DNA of 64,000 bases from Phoenix dactylifera (lineage: Eukaryota > Streptophyta > Magnoliopsida > Arecales > Arecaceae), in the NCBI RefSeq assembly GCF_009389715.1, contig NC_052392.1, positions 37,248,410 through 37,312,409 on the forward strand, given 5' to 3'. The translations under genes and the position numbers were made by a program. Within the stretch, counting starts at the first letter, position 1, and each line of letters begins with the position of its first letter. Below, one piece after another: positions 49,936 to 61,945 of the stretch. Under the pieces are notes generated by a model that worked only from the letters and a program-made list of their open reading frames with translations, was not told the DNA's origin and ran no database searches.

Positions 49936-51203
49936 ATATTTCCTCAAAAGAAGTGTATGCATGAAGCTATTTAGAAAACAAGTAGTAAGTGCACATATAA
50001 CTCCATGAACCCATGCTGCATGGTGGAAATCACTATTCCAGTGGATAATAGAGCAGGGTGTGAATTTTTATCCAACATGCAGTCTCTTGATCAATGATAC
50101 AAACAAAGCCTTACCATTTAAATAGATCATTGCAATATACAAGGGATCCTTTTCTCTCTCTCTCTCTCTCCCTCCTTTCTTTTAATGAATCGAGCCAAAG
50201 TGATTCCAATGTCATGGCAAGCAGCACAAGAAATGCCCATGCTTGGCTGGATGAGCTGATCTCTAGAGTATAGAGAAAAATTAGGTGGGCAAGGAAAGGT
50301 TCAGATTGGATCAAAATGATATGGAAAGGTGTTGACCTTGACCTTCAACCAACACTCGTTTAGATTAATCTTTCGAAGGTCTATTTAAATAATTGGGCTG
50401 AAAATCATATTGGATTCATGGATTACATCAGTGCAACCAATAAGACCATAGAATTACAGACTAGGCTAGGCCCATGCTCATAAATATCTAGAAATAATTT
50501 TAGAGTGGACCCAGCCGAATTTCATAGAAAGAAAAAAAAAGGCCAATGGTACTAAAAACTGTTATCTATTAACATGCTAGTTAAAAGTCTAATAGGAGAG
50601 TCATCCATGCAAATAAAGTATGCGTATACACATAGTTGACAAGAGACTAGATTATCAACTATAGTTTTTTTAAAAAAAATTAGTAGATTAACAATATGTT
50701 GGCAACTTATGCGCTCAAGTAAGGAAAATCATGGATCCCTACTAGTATAATGCAAACAAACTGCTTCTATAACATCATCAGCAATCCTTTTCTAAACATA
50801 ATACGATTTTTAATAATAATAATATGTATGTATGTATGTATGTATGTATATGTATAAGTATTTGTTTAAAAGTAATAAAAAGGAGTCCACCAACTAAAAT
50901 GACATTTTATACCACCCATGCTTTCCCTCGCTCGTCCCGGCCTCTTCCAGGGCTGCGCAAAGATTTCTCCGGTAGTCCAAGGAGTCGAATTATCGCAAGA
51001 GACAAACCGACCTCCTCCATGCGTAGTTGAACGAACCTCCATTATGGATTAAAAGCCAACCTTGGCGCCCTCGCCGCCAATGACCGGGTCCAACCAGGCA
51101 TCCATGACACCACCCGAGGAAACGGTCAATATCGTAGAAAAGCGGCCGACGACTGCGAGGAGGCGGGAATTGGAGCAAAGCAGGGACATACTCTCTCTCT
51201 CCA
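49936..51203. other. Intergenic, no gene recognised
   Basis: AT-rich to about 50900, then GC-rich sequence leading into the exonuclease-like fragment. It contains a short (CT)n at 50153-50170 and a (TATG)n microsatellite at about 50823-50850. Confidence 0.5.
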
Positions 51204-51450
51204 ATGGCGACGGCAGCGAACGCCTGTGGTGCACCTAACCAGTCCGAAGTGCCGCCCCTCGTGCACGCCGAAGGGGTCGCGGCGCCGTTGGGGAATTCCC
51301 ACAAACACCTCAAGCGCAAGTCCAGGGGTCTTCTTCTTGGACGTGAACCCCCTCTGCTGCGAGGAAGTTGAGCCCAGCCTCCGCTCTTTCACTCGCTGGC
51401 TCGCACTTTTCTTCGACCAAGTCAGCCTTGGCGATCGCGTCATTGCTGTA
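51204..51450 (+). pseudogene. Fragment resembling exon 1 of a plant 5'-3' exonuclease (DNA polymerase I exonuclease-like)
   Basis: An ATG at 51204 opens a GC-rich frame that runs into a one-base frameshift near 51320 (an extra G in the AGGGGTC context). The +1 frame then reads GVFFLDVNPLCC, SLRSFTRWLALFFDQVSL and DRVIAV. I recognise this as the start of the plant organellar 5'-3' exonuclease domain (FFLDxNPLCY..., SFxRWxxLFFSQVS, DPVIAV). A possible donor, GTAAGC, follows at the point where this exon would end. The downstream exons with the metal-binding aspartates are not visible in the next kilobase, so this is a broken, isolated fragment. Family assignment is from memory of motifs. If the frameshift is a sequencing error, it could be the first exon of a gene with a very long intron. 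Confidence 0.5.
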
Positions 51451-51900
51451 AGCCCGCCAACCTTGTCTAAGTTTTTCATTGGAACGCGCAGAATGATAGC
51501 TCGAGAACCTAATTTTCAATAAAGATTGTTGCTTGATAGGTGTTGGATGGGGAAGAGGGGAATGAGTACAGAAGACAGCTGCTAGGAGGGTTTTGAGGCA
51601 ATTTTTGGCACCGCGCACAGTTGTCGGAATGGTTTTGCCGCACAGCTGCTAGAATGGTTTTGAGGCTATGGAAGTCGTCATGAGTTTGAGGAGGAGGAAC
51701 TTATCGGTGCTAAGATCGCCAAAACTGCAGCCAAGGAGCGTGGCCCATGGTAGTGGTATGATGATCGTAGTGGTGGAGTGGTGGCCACACAGTTGTGAGG
51801 GGTGGCCATGGTGGCGATGCCACAGAGGAGCGGAGATGAGCAGCGGTGAGTGAAGTCATGGCGAGGGAGTGGTAGCCCACAATTGAACAAGGCGATGAGG

Positions 51901-52280
51901 CATGAGATGGGTCCTACGTCACCTATTTGCTAAGTAGATCTTGGGCACTTATACAAGATCAAGAAATTCAAATAATAACTTACAGCTAGCTTTTTGGGCG
52001 AGGTTTTGGGTTATTACAAATGGTATTAGAGCAGATCCATTGGGGCTAACCACGGATCGATCGTAGTGCTTGTAGTTAGATTTCAATAGATTTGAATCCT
52101 TAGCATGACGAGGATGTCAGGGCTTGAATGAGAAGGGGGAATATATGAGAATCCATGCAGCGTGTGTTTAGTCCCACATCGATTATTTGTTGGGTAGATC
52201 TTGGGTACTCATACAAGATCTAAGAATTCAAATAATATTTTTTGGTTAGCCATTTTGGGTAAGATTTTAGCTTGTTATAA
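51901..52280 (+). mobile_element. TRIM copy B, LTR-interior-LTR plus part of another interior
   Basis: Same family as the element at 19812-20180. The left repeat (51901-52018) has lost some bases near its start and ends TTATTACA. It is followed by the primer-binding site TGGTATTAGAGC at 52021-52032, a short interior and a polypurine tract, GAGAAGGGGGAA, at about 52129-52140. The second repeat starts TATGAG at 52144, contains TTTAGTCCCACATCG and ends near 52280. Immediately after it TGGTATAGAACAGAC restarts an interior-like sequence with CTATATAGACTAG, so the element appears to be part of a tandem LTR-interior-LTR-interior array whose last LTR is missing. Confidence 0.7.
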
Positions 52281-53655
52281 ATGGTATAGAACAGACATGA
52301 TTCATAACCTATATAGACTAGAGTATACAACGATCATGAACTACGATTGTTCAGAAACTAGTTCAATGTGTCCGGTACAATTCAACCTGACCAAATCAGT
52401 CAGCTTGGCAGTCAAAGGGATCAGATATTTGGAGATGGGTGCCAGGAGTTCCAAATTTCGAATTTAAATACGGCGGGCCAATGACGTTCGGCTTATGGCC
52501 CTATGGGCTCAAGGGTCTTTTGGACTTTGTTAGGTTAATAATTTTACTGGGCTTGATCGCGCTTTCTTCGTAGTTTGGGTCAGGTATCTCGTTTGGTCTA
52601 GCTTTGGACTGTTGGTTGCTTGGGCTTCTTGCCTCCCCTTTCTTCTCCTTGTTTTCTTTTCATTCTTCCACGTTCTCTTTTCTTGGCCTCGGCTCGTACT
52701 TCATTTCATTTATCAATGAATGTTGCCATGGGTCCCTCCTGTTTTGCTCCAAGAAAAAGAAAAATTTCAGCATATGTTTCCTAGAGGCGTTCTTCTATAT
52801 TGACTTGTCCTTTCATAGAGAATTTAAACCTGTTCCTGGCATCAAGCACATCATTTTTTATCAAAGGCATCCTGGACATCTGATTATCAAAAACACCAGT
52901 CGATGAGTTATTAATTATGTGCATTCATCTATCTTCCAAATAACTTAGGCATCTCTTTTTGGTCTTCTCCCATATACTACTGAGCAGTGAATCCATGTTT
53001 TGCACTGGGACCATCTTCACAGGACACATTCCTTTTAAAAGGCTTTGTTTCGTTTTTGTATTGCACTTTGACCAGGCTACTGGGATCTCTTGCACCATAT
53101 AGCTTTCAGAAGCATCTGTAATCTAACAAAGCTTCTATTGTATCTATGAAACGAATTGAGCAGGAGGAACTTGGTAATCTTATCTTTTTTGCGAGCATAG
53201 GTTTGGTTAACCTTTTTCTTTTGATTGTAGCGTGCATTTGCTGCTATACCTCGTTTTCTTTGATTCCTGTTGGTCCCACAAAACTAAGGTTATCGGTGCA
53301 TATTCTGAGCTTGGAATTCGCATAAAAACTCATTTCATATGCTGTATAATTCCCAATCGTCACATTCCTCTGGAGTCGATCCAGGCTGCAGCCTAAGGGA
53401 GCAGGTCTAAATCTCTGGTCTTTTACGAATGGCCTTCAATTCAATCCAAGTTTGATATGTGGGTATCTGCTCAAAATTCATCAGGTGAAGCTGTGAATTT
53501 ATCATAATAGCGTTGGCCAATATCTAATGGGTGTTATCTATTACATTTTGGATAATCTCAACAAAATCTAGTGCTAAAATTCTTATGATTTTTTTTTTTA
53601 TAGACCTGGTAGATAACGAGTTATACAATGTGTGGTGATCATCTTTCACACGTAG
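52281..53655. other. Intergenic, no gene recognised
   Basis: After the TRIM-like interior (to about 52360) there is moderately AT-rich sequence with short open frames lacking domains. No element ends were identified. Confidence 0.45.
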
Positions 53656-54001
53656 TGTCACAACCCAGGACCTCACCCAAAATAGCTAGCCGGAAGGTAT
53701 TATTTGAATTCTTGGATCGTAACGTCCTCGTTAGACTAAGGATTCAAATCCATTCAAATCTAATCACAAACACCACGATCAGCTCGTGGTCAGCCCCAAT
53801 GGATCTGTGTTGTAGTGTCCTCTAGTCCACATAAGTTATGGATTGGATCCGCTTTGATACTATTTATAACAATACAAAATCTCACCCAAAATGACTAATC
53901 AGAAGGTATTATTTGGGTTTCTTGATCCTATATAAATACCTAAAATCTCTTCGGTGAATAACCGATGTGGGACTAAACATACGCCCACACGGGTCCTCAC
54001 A
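53656..54001 (-). mobile_element. TRIM copy C, 3' LTR truncated
   Basis: On the minus strand the 5' repeat starts TGTGAGGACCC at 54001 and carries GTATGTTTAGTCCCACATCG. It ends near TTGTTATAA and is followed by a primer-binding-site variant, TAGTATCAAAGC. The interior matches copy B (GATCCATTGGGGCT, CTAACGAGGACGT). The 3' repeat lacks its beginning, including the polypurine tract junction, but keeps the AATAATACCTTC part and the GGGTTGTGACA end at 53656. Confidence 0.7.
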
Positions 54002-54292
54002 CCTAACTAGCATGCAAATCCGAATCTCTGTTTCAACTGCTATAATGCTTGATCAACTTAATAAGCTAATACTTTCATATCAGTGTCATCCATAATTTAA
54101 GGGGGAAAGAGAGAAAGAAGCAAAGTAGTCTCTAAGATTGCACTAATACTAGTTCATTAACACGATAATGATAACCATAACCTCAAGCTCGCATCAATTC
54201 CCAAAGAGCTCTCATCAAACGAAGGCATAAATTAAGCTAAACAAAGCGGGACGGGCATCCCACGTTCCATCCGTCCATGCCACGTACGGATC

Positions 54293-54787
<495 letters not shown>

Positions 54788-54820
54788 TTAGCAGAGGAGA
54801 TAGATGGTGTCTTACGAAAT

Positions 54821-54829
54821 ATTATAAGG
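54821..54829 (-). promoter_or_regulatory. Possible TATA box of the ferredoxin gene
   Basis: Minus-strand CCTTATAAT lies about 67-75 bp upstream of the start codon at 54754, leaving a leader of about 40 nt. The position is plausible for a TATA box; there is no transcript evidence. Confidence 0.4.
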
Positions 54830-54949
54830 TGGAGAGAACGGGCAGCGTGGATGTTATCTTGACTCGTGGTCGAGAATTTGCGGCAGCTTATCTCTAGTTT
54901 GTAAGGTGGTGAGGGAGGAGTCCGGCAAGATCTGATTTGATGGTCATCA

Positions 54950-55460
54950 TTAACATGGCAATTTAGGACCCAATCCATCCACTCATTTTACAAATAATCT
55001 GCTTTAAATAAGTTTCAATTTGATATAAATGAAATTAGATCATCTATTTATTAAATGAGTTACGGATCCGTTTAATCTGTTTTGACCCACCTAATAATTA
55101 GATCAGATTACACCATTTAATCTATTTAAAATTTATTTAATTTGTTTATAATTCTGCTTAATGTAATTTTGATTTATTTAATCTAACCCACTTAATCTTT
55201 TCAGCTTGTTTAATTTTATTTAATATGTTGAAAACCTATTTAATACATTTATTCTATTAACCTGACAAAGTATGTTTAATAAATGGGTCATGTGTATTGA
55301 ATCGAGTTATTTATTTAATAATAAATTGATTCGAAATATAAAATTTTGATCTGTTTAATAAATAAATCGAATTTATCTTGATGAATTTTTAATCTAATCC
55401 GCATCCAGTAGAATTTTTAATTTAACCTGCATCTGATCCGATCGAGTTGCCACCCTAGCG
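54950..55460. repeat. AT-rich repeat with GGTGGCAA-type end
   Basis: About 500 bp of TTTAAT-rich, repetitive sequence. Its right end, read in reverse, is AGGGTGGCAACTCGATCGG, and its left end begins near ATGGCAATTTAGGACCC. Ends of this kind are common in plant non-autonomous DNA transposons; a related AGGGGTGGCAATTTG end is at about 10685. No target duplication was established. Confidence 0.35.
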
Positions 55461-55899
55461 AATCGTGGCATGATGGGATGAGGGTGTACAAAATCTAGTA
55501 GAGGGGTTTGGGATGCATAACCAAGCTCTTGTCTATAATAACGTATTTCAAAAGTGATGAAAAACAATTATTTTAATAACCAAAAAGTGATCATGTGTGG
55601 AGTAACATATGACTAGTTAGCGCCAGCTACCGGTCGCCGATATTATATTTCCTTTTCTTTGATACATTTTTTGTCTTAAATATTTTGATTTCTATACAAT
55701 ATTAACAAATAGTGTTCGCAACAACTTGAGATGTGAAATACGAAGATAAAATGCATATGCCGACATATGTGAGATTCCTACGGGGACATAATAATGATGT
55801 ACTGCAAATTACCATTGAAACTCATACTTTGGTATCTACGTAATTCTAATGCCATACAGTATGTTTATTAGATAAGGATTTCAACTTGATTATTTCTAA

Positions 55900-56515
55900 T
55901 GGTTAGTTCGAGTTAGCAGGTTAATAGGCTAAGATTGCCATGCCTTGGTGCATCGATCACTCTGGAATCATGGCTAGGCTGGGGAATTATATTTTACACT
56001 CTGTGCCCCACATGGTTATACACATCAATAATCACCATCCATCTCCTGGTCACCTTAAGGTGAACTTTGATGATAGCACCTTGGTAGGAGAAGATAGAGG
56101 AGGGACTGGATTTGTGATCCGAGATCATAATTCCATACTAGTCACGGCTGGCGGGCGACGCACTTGTGACATAACGGCTATTGGAGCCGAGCTCAGGGTT
56201 GCATGGGAGGGAGTCACCTATGCGAGGAGAATTTTAGAGGCGGACTGCTTCATCCTGAAGGGAGACTCTACTACGGTGATTGAGTGGATTTGTGATGTCA
56301 GGCGCCAGGAAGACGATTACCCTATACTCAGGGACATACAGAGGTTGGCAGCGGGTTGCCGGTCGTTCCAGGTTGCCTATGTGTTTCGAGAGACGAACAA
56401 GGCTGCAGATTGAGTCACCTCTTTTTTTTTTGATGCTGAGGATAGTGTTCATGCCAGGCTAAGATGAAGTACCGTTGTACCAAAATAATAATAATAATAA
56501 TAATAATAATCACAG
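55900..56515 (+). mobile_element. 5'-truncated LINE with RNase H domain
   Basis: The open frame 55940-56413 carries a plant LINE-type RNase H domain (RVT_3): HLKVNFDDS, RGGTGFVIRD, GAELRVAWEGV, LKGDSTTVIEWI and FRETNKAAD. The four acidic positions (D, E, D, D) are present. A TGA interrupts the frame after KAAD where these proteins normally continue with Trp; the reading goes on for about 17 codons to a second stop. An (AAT)n tail follows at about 56485-56510, typical of LINE 3' ends. The reverse transcriptase is absent, so this is a dead 3' fragment; its left boundary is approximate. Confidence 0.75.
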
Positions 56516-59500
56516 TCGCTTGTTCTTTTAGCAATGCACCGACATCATGCATGGTCACATGGTGCATGCATTGTGGGGGTATAATTTCTCTTTAGTTAGG
56601 GACTAATAGGGTTAGACTACTACAGCTAGTTCCAGTGTCAAAGGTGATGACACGTAGGGTTTTGGTTGGGAGTCTATAGATTGATGGCTCTTCAAGGGAG
56701 GGCCACTAAAATTTACTTGGTGAGGCTGGAATTGTGGCGGACACATGCCATCTTACATTTGGTTATTGTTGATTGAATTTGGAACCATGGAAAGTGTGTG
56801 TGATGATGGATTGCGAGCCATACAAAACGTGTGGTTGCATGTGTTTAGTGTGTGACATGGACAAGCGTTTACTCCTCAAATTACAGACCAGATATTGAAG
56901 TCATGCATTTCCTTGCCACATTTTACATCAGCTAGAGCCAATTGCTATGTAATGTGCCATGTAAGTAGATTTTCAAGAACAAAATGAAATCCAATAATTA
57001 ATGTAAGATTTAGAATATCTTGGAAGCATAAGCATAAGCATAAAGGATAAGAGCACCAACTAGTGAGATTTAAATACTATTGGCTACCATATAAATAGTT
57101 TGTGGACTCCTGTACTCACTTGATCAGTCATATTTATATGGAGAGTACGACCATTTTTAAAGGCTAGCCACTGGATATTTTAGACTACGCCTCCAGAATT
57201 GTAGTGGAAAGGCCAAACAAAGCAGCAAGCAGAACAAATTTAAAGAAGCAAATGAATACTTAATATGTTATCACTCAAAACAAGATTATAAAGGGACTAA
57301 TTTGAGGATATTTAATACTTAATATTTGACTCTTGGGTATTTGGACTTCATTTAATATGACTTTTTTCCTTCATGCCTATTTGAATTTCCAAAGTAATTC
57401 CTCCAGAAATTGGCAACTCTTCATTTATCCTATTACAATACTTCAGTGACTCTTCGTTAACTGCATCTAGATTTCCATCAGTAACTCTTAGTTTATAAAT
57501 ATCTAGCTAAATACATAACAAAATTATACAAAAATTAAAATATATATATACTAATAACCATTCAAGCACAATAACTCAACAGTTTATACAATCGCATTCA
57601 ATATAAAGAGTCCTAGATCAGCTCCAATTTGGGATTGAATTGGACGAGTCTAGTCTGCTATCAGGTTGTTCGTGTATTATAGGTTGATTAATGATTCAAC
57701 GGCAAGTGCAAGGTTTATATTCTGTATAATCCTAGCTCCATTCAACCATCCATTGCCTCGTACTGTAAGAATAACTAGTGATCGAATATCGAACTTCTCT
57801 AATTCCATCCCAAACTAGAAAGCACTCAAACTTCCATCTAAAATTGCTTCGACCAAATTTATTGTTGACCATATTAGACTTTATGTGGTCTAGCAATAGC
57901 TCATGTTTTATAGAACCAAGATTTTAGGGCTGAGTTATAAAGTATAGCTAACTAAAGTAGACTTATTGAAAAATATGGTCATTATAAAGGTCTCCAAGCC
58001 TGATTTAAACCTAGCATACAATTATAAACACAATTTAAAATTGCATTATTATTGTATTTATAATTGATTTAAGCCTGAATGGACACTCAATTCCATAATT
58101 TCTAAGATGAATATAACTCGGGTTGAATTCTGGAAAATAATTTTGGGTTCTACTTTTGCTGGCTTGAGTTAGGTTGGGCTATGTCCTGTAAGGATCTAAC
58201 TTCAGCTTTGAAGATTAAGAGGAAGGCGAAGTAAAGCATCCAAATCTTCGACCTAAGTGTTGCTAAAACATTAAATATGGTTGAAGTTTACTAAGCTTGC
58301 AATCAAGTTGAGTTTCGATCAAGAGAAGCATGACTTGAACTTGACCTTTTTTTTTTCTTTTTATCCCTGGCTCATGACTTCAACTCATTTACTATAGAGT
58401 TAGGTTCATAAAAAATTTGCTCGACCCATCAAGTCACTTGAGCTAAACCAAGATAAGCACGACTTGTACCTAACCAATATATTTGGTCTGGGCTGGGTCG
58501 GTGCTAGGTTTGGATTTAGTACCAAGATAAAAGGAAAAGGATGATTTTTTCAAAGGAAGGAGAAAATCAAAAAAAGTGAACCAGTGCATTTTGCTATAAA
58601 TAAACAATTGTTGAACCTTAATTCAGCCTTCAACCTATAAATAAATAACCACAGTACGCATCCTACAAGCCCAAACATGGCAAGAAGTTGGTGATGGCTC
58701 ATTCTGGGCCATAGTGTGTAGTAGGCCCCAATACGCATCCTATAAACAAGTCCACTGGGCTTGTATGGTAGACCCAGTTGTCCTGTACCATCTGCAGGCC
58801 TAATCTTGCAAAATTACAGCCCATACCAGCCCAATCTGTTCCAAAGAACGAACTATGTTTGGTTTAGCCTACCCAGTGGACTGTTGACTGGACCTGGACT
58901 AGGCCTGGCCCAGTGGCATTTTCCCACTGGGGCAGTGGGGCTTGATAGTAGGCTGGGCCTCAAAGAAAGGATCTATTGGAAGTGTTCGAGTCAAAACAGG
59001 CCAATTGGGCTCTGCTAAGGGATTAGGTAATTGGGTTTGCAAAATATCTGTCCTTAGTTAATTCAGACTTTGATTAAGACCCACCAAAGTCAAATTTGAA
59101 GCCTCACCATGACAACAGGGTTAGGTCAGATTAGAGAAATCCTTCTTGGATCTGCGACAAGGACTTAGATACCCTGCTGATGTGTTAGGCCCCAAGTTCG
59201 CGATCACGCTTTTGCCAACCAATCGAAAACTGCCACAACATCAGCAGCAGGGTGTTGTTGTCGGAGATAAGGCAGCGGAGTCCGGCCTAGAAGCAAATCA
59301 GGTTGGTCAATTCACATGGTCGACCGACTTTAATTTGCGATACCATAACATATAACTCTGTTTAATGAACGAGATTCGAAAGATAGATAAAAGCTATCGA
59401 AACATAACAAGCAACAGATAGACCTATTCTTTGGAAAACGACGATGGTGATGGTGACAATGGTAATAGCGTAGCTTACACGGCAAATTGCATTTCCATTT

Positions 59501-60255
59501 CTAACAGGGAGATCTGCATCACAATTTGGCTTCTTATTGAATTTAACAAGATAAGTACTTGTTGTACTTTTGATTCTAGGGTCATGGATCATGGTGCTGC
59601 TGCAACTGGTCCCAGCAGGGAATGCACCATCTTCAACCCTCAAGCCATCTCGGAAAATGTTAGTATTGAGATTGCAGGAGGATAGGTTTAAGAAGCCTAC
59701 TAATAAGACCATTATTGTAACCTAAGTGGGAGGTGCAACACTTCAAGATAACCGAAAGGCTCTCAAAATGTACAAAATATAAGTGGAGGACATGCTTGGC
59801 TAGAAGCTCGAACCGAGTAATTATACCTAGTACCATGGTTTGAGTATGTGAATTCGAGGCCAATTTGACTTCCTACATAGGATCACATATATCAACAATT
59901 GTAATGATGCCATTGCTTCTATTCCAATGAGGAAAATCATTGAACCAATAGATAGACATGCAACCTAAAGCTAGTTGTTTGCTAATGTTTCTTGGGATGC
60001 TTCTTAAATTCCTTAGGACTTCTATGAAATCCGTTCGATTCATATATCAGCGCGCCTAATAATAATCACAATCTGTGCATAAACAATTGTGTTCCTTTTG
60101 ATGTTCCTCTATATGCACAATGATAATTTCCTATTCTATTAAAGTAAAATAATTATATTAATAGAATATAATTATATTAGATCCTTTGGAATAGCAACAT
60201 GCTTGACAAGCATCAAAATCTGCCAGTCATTTCCTGAAAAAAGAACAACAATTTA
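56516..60255. other. Intergenic, no gene recognised
   Basis: AT-rich spacer with short open frames lacking domains. A moderately GC-rich stretch at about 58740-59350 contains repeated GGGCCTGG/CCCAGT words and may be part of an unidentified repeat. Confidence 0.45.
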
Positions 60256-60712
60256 GGGACTCGATTGGATCGTGGAAAAAGAAGAGAAAAACGTATGGTC
60301 AATAAAAAAACGAAGAAAAATCTCTTATTTGGTTGGAGGTTTCAAAAGAGAGAAATGGAAAAGTAGCATTCCCATGGAAATAAGATTCTTATATTTCATA
60401 AAAAAGAAAAACCTATGAGAAACATAGAAAAGCTACTTGTCCCTCGGTTGGAAATTAAAATCTTTTTTTTCTTTTTCAAAACTATCTTTAAGCCATCAAA
60501 ATCTATAGATAAGGTCTTTCTCTTTATTAATGGTATAATAAATATTTTGCATAACTTTTATAGAAAAATAGATGCTCAATTAAATATAAGCCACTCTGCA
60601 ATGTACCACTTTTTCATTGTTAACCAAATATGGCAAAACTATTTTTCTTAGAAATCAGCTTTTTAGAAAAAAATATTTCAGTGAAAAAAAAAATTTACTA
60701 ATCAAACGAATC
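60256..60712. mobile_element. Probable Tourist-like MITE, 457 bp
   Basis: TTA duplications at 60253-60255 and 60713-60715 flank a segment starting GGGACTCGATTGGAT. Its right end in reverse complement starts GATTCGTTTGATTAG. These imperfect ends and the AT-rich non-coding interior fit the Tourist/PIF group. Confidence 0.5.
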
Positions 60713-60715
60713 TTA

Positions 60716-61799
60716 GATGTCATGACACTATTAGCCATGCCTCATGCAAAAATCAATTCATGGTGACGAAACTCAACAAATTTTTACCTATCTTATCCAA
60801 GAAAAAAAAAAAGAAGAAAGAATAATTTTTACCTGCAACCGGTGAGAACTCAAAGCTGTAAGATGACTTAATCTAAACAGTCATGTCGTGCGGAAAAAGA
60901 GTTAGGAATCTAAGATTAGATAAAGAAGACCAAACAAAAGTGATACAGAAGGGCATCTCCAATCCTTGGAACCCAAGGCCTGAAACCAGGAACTTTAGTC
61001 TCGCCCTGCATTTAGTACACCAAACTCCACTAGAAGCCAAGAAAAAAACCGGCGACGTGCTTCGGTTTTGCTCTGCCTGAAAGCTACCTTCAGCATTTTC
61101 TTGGTGTATATGTGTGACATAAAGGACGAAGATAAAAGAAGAGAAAAAGTCTTCGCTTACATGTTATATCCACTTGTTATTAAAGAGTCTGATGATCAGG
61201 TGAGCAAAATAATTTTTCCATTCCGTGACAGGGTTTCCAACATCTCTCATCCATTTCTCTACCTACCAGCTTTTCATATATATATCCGTGTGTATTATTT
61301 CTTATTGATTCTCCTTTCAAACAACTATTCTTCTGGATTCTATTTGTCATCCATATACATACTATTCTTCTTCTTCTTATACTTTTATTTTTCTATGTCT
61401 CTAGATTGTTGGCTTTATAACGCCATCAACTTGCCACCAATGAGTCCAGAGCCATGGGCACCACCTTATTTGATCCCTATTTTTTTGCCAAGTTTGTGCT
61501 TTGGATTGTGAAGAGAATGGTTGTCGTTTGCTTATTCCTACAGTGGATAGTTTGGATGCTGAGACTTTCTGAGTCCAAGTGAAGAGATGGTGGGGAGCAG
61601 GCAGGTACAGGGGTTTGGAAAGTTGAGATGAGCACTGGCACCAAATATAGAGGGAGCAAATCAGCTTTTTTATTTTTTTTCCTTCCTCTTCTCATAAATG
61701 AGCCTTGCATACATAATTGGTGCAAAAACCTTGCTTCTCTAATGCTTTTTTGGACTCACTACATGCCCATGGCCCAAAATTTTCCATTTATCTACGATG
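60716..61799. other. Intergenic, no gene recognised
   Basis: AT-rich DNA with short open frames (for example 61068-61511) that lack recognisable domains and have biased, low-complexity composition. Confidence 0.45.
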
Positions 61800-61838
61800 T
61801 ATGCATGCATCTGTCTATCTATTTGTCTGTCTGTCTAT

Positions 61839-61876
<38 letters not shown>

Positions 61877-61912
61877 ATAGACAGACAGACAAATAGATAG
61901 ACAGATGCATGC

Positions 61913-61915
<3 letters not shown>
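61800..61915. repeat. Perfect 116-bp palindrome with AT core
   Basis: The left arm (GCATGCATCTGTCTATC... from 61800) and the right arm (...GATAGACAGATGCATGC to 61915) are exact reverse complements around a (TA)n centre at 61857/61858. The arms include GTCT/TATC microsatellite units. More AT repeats follow to about 61953. Confidence 0.95.
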
Positions 61916-61945
<30 letters not shown>

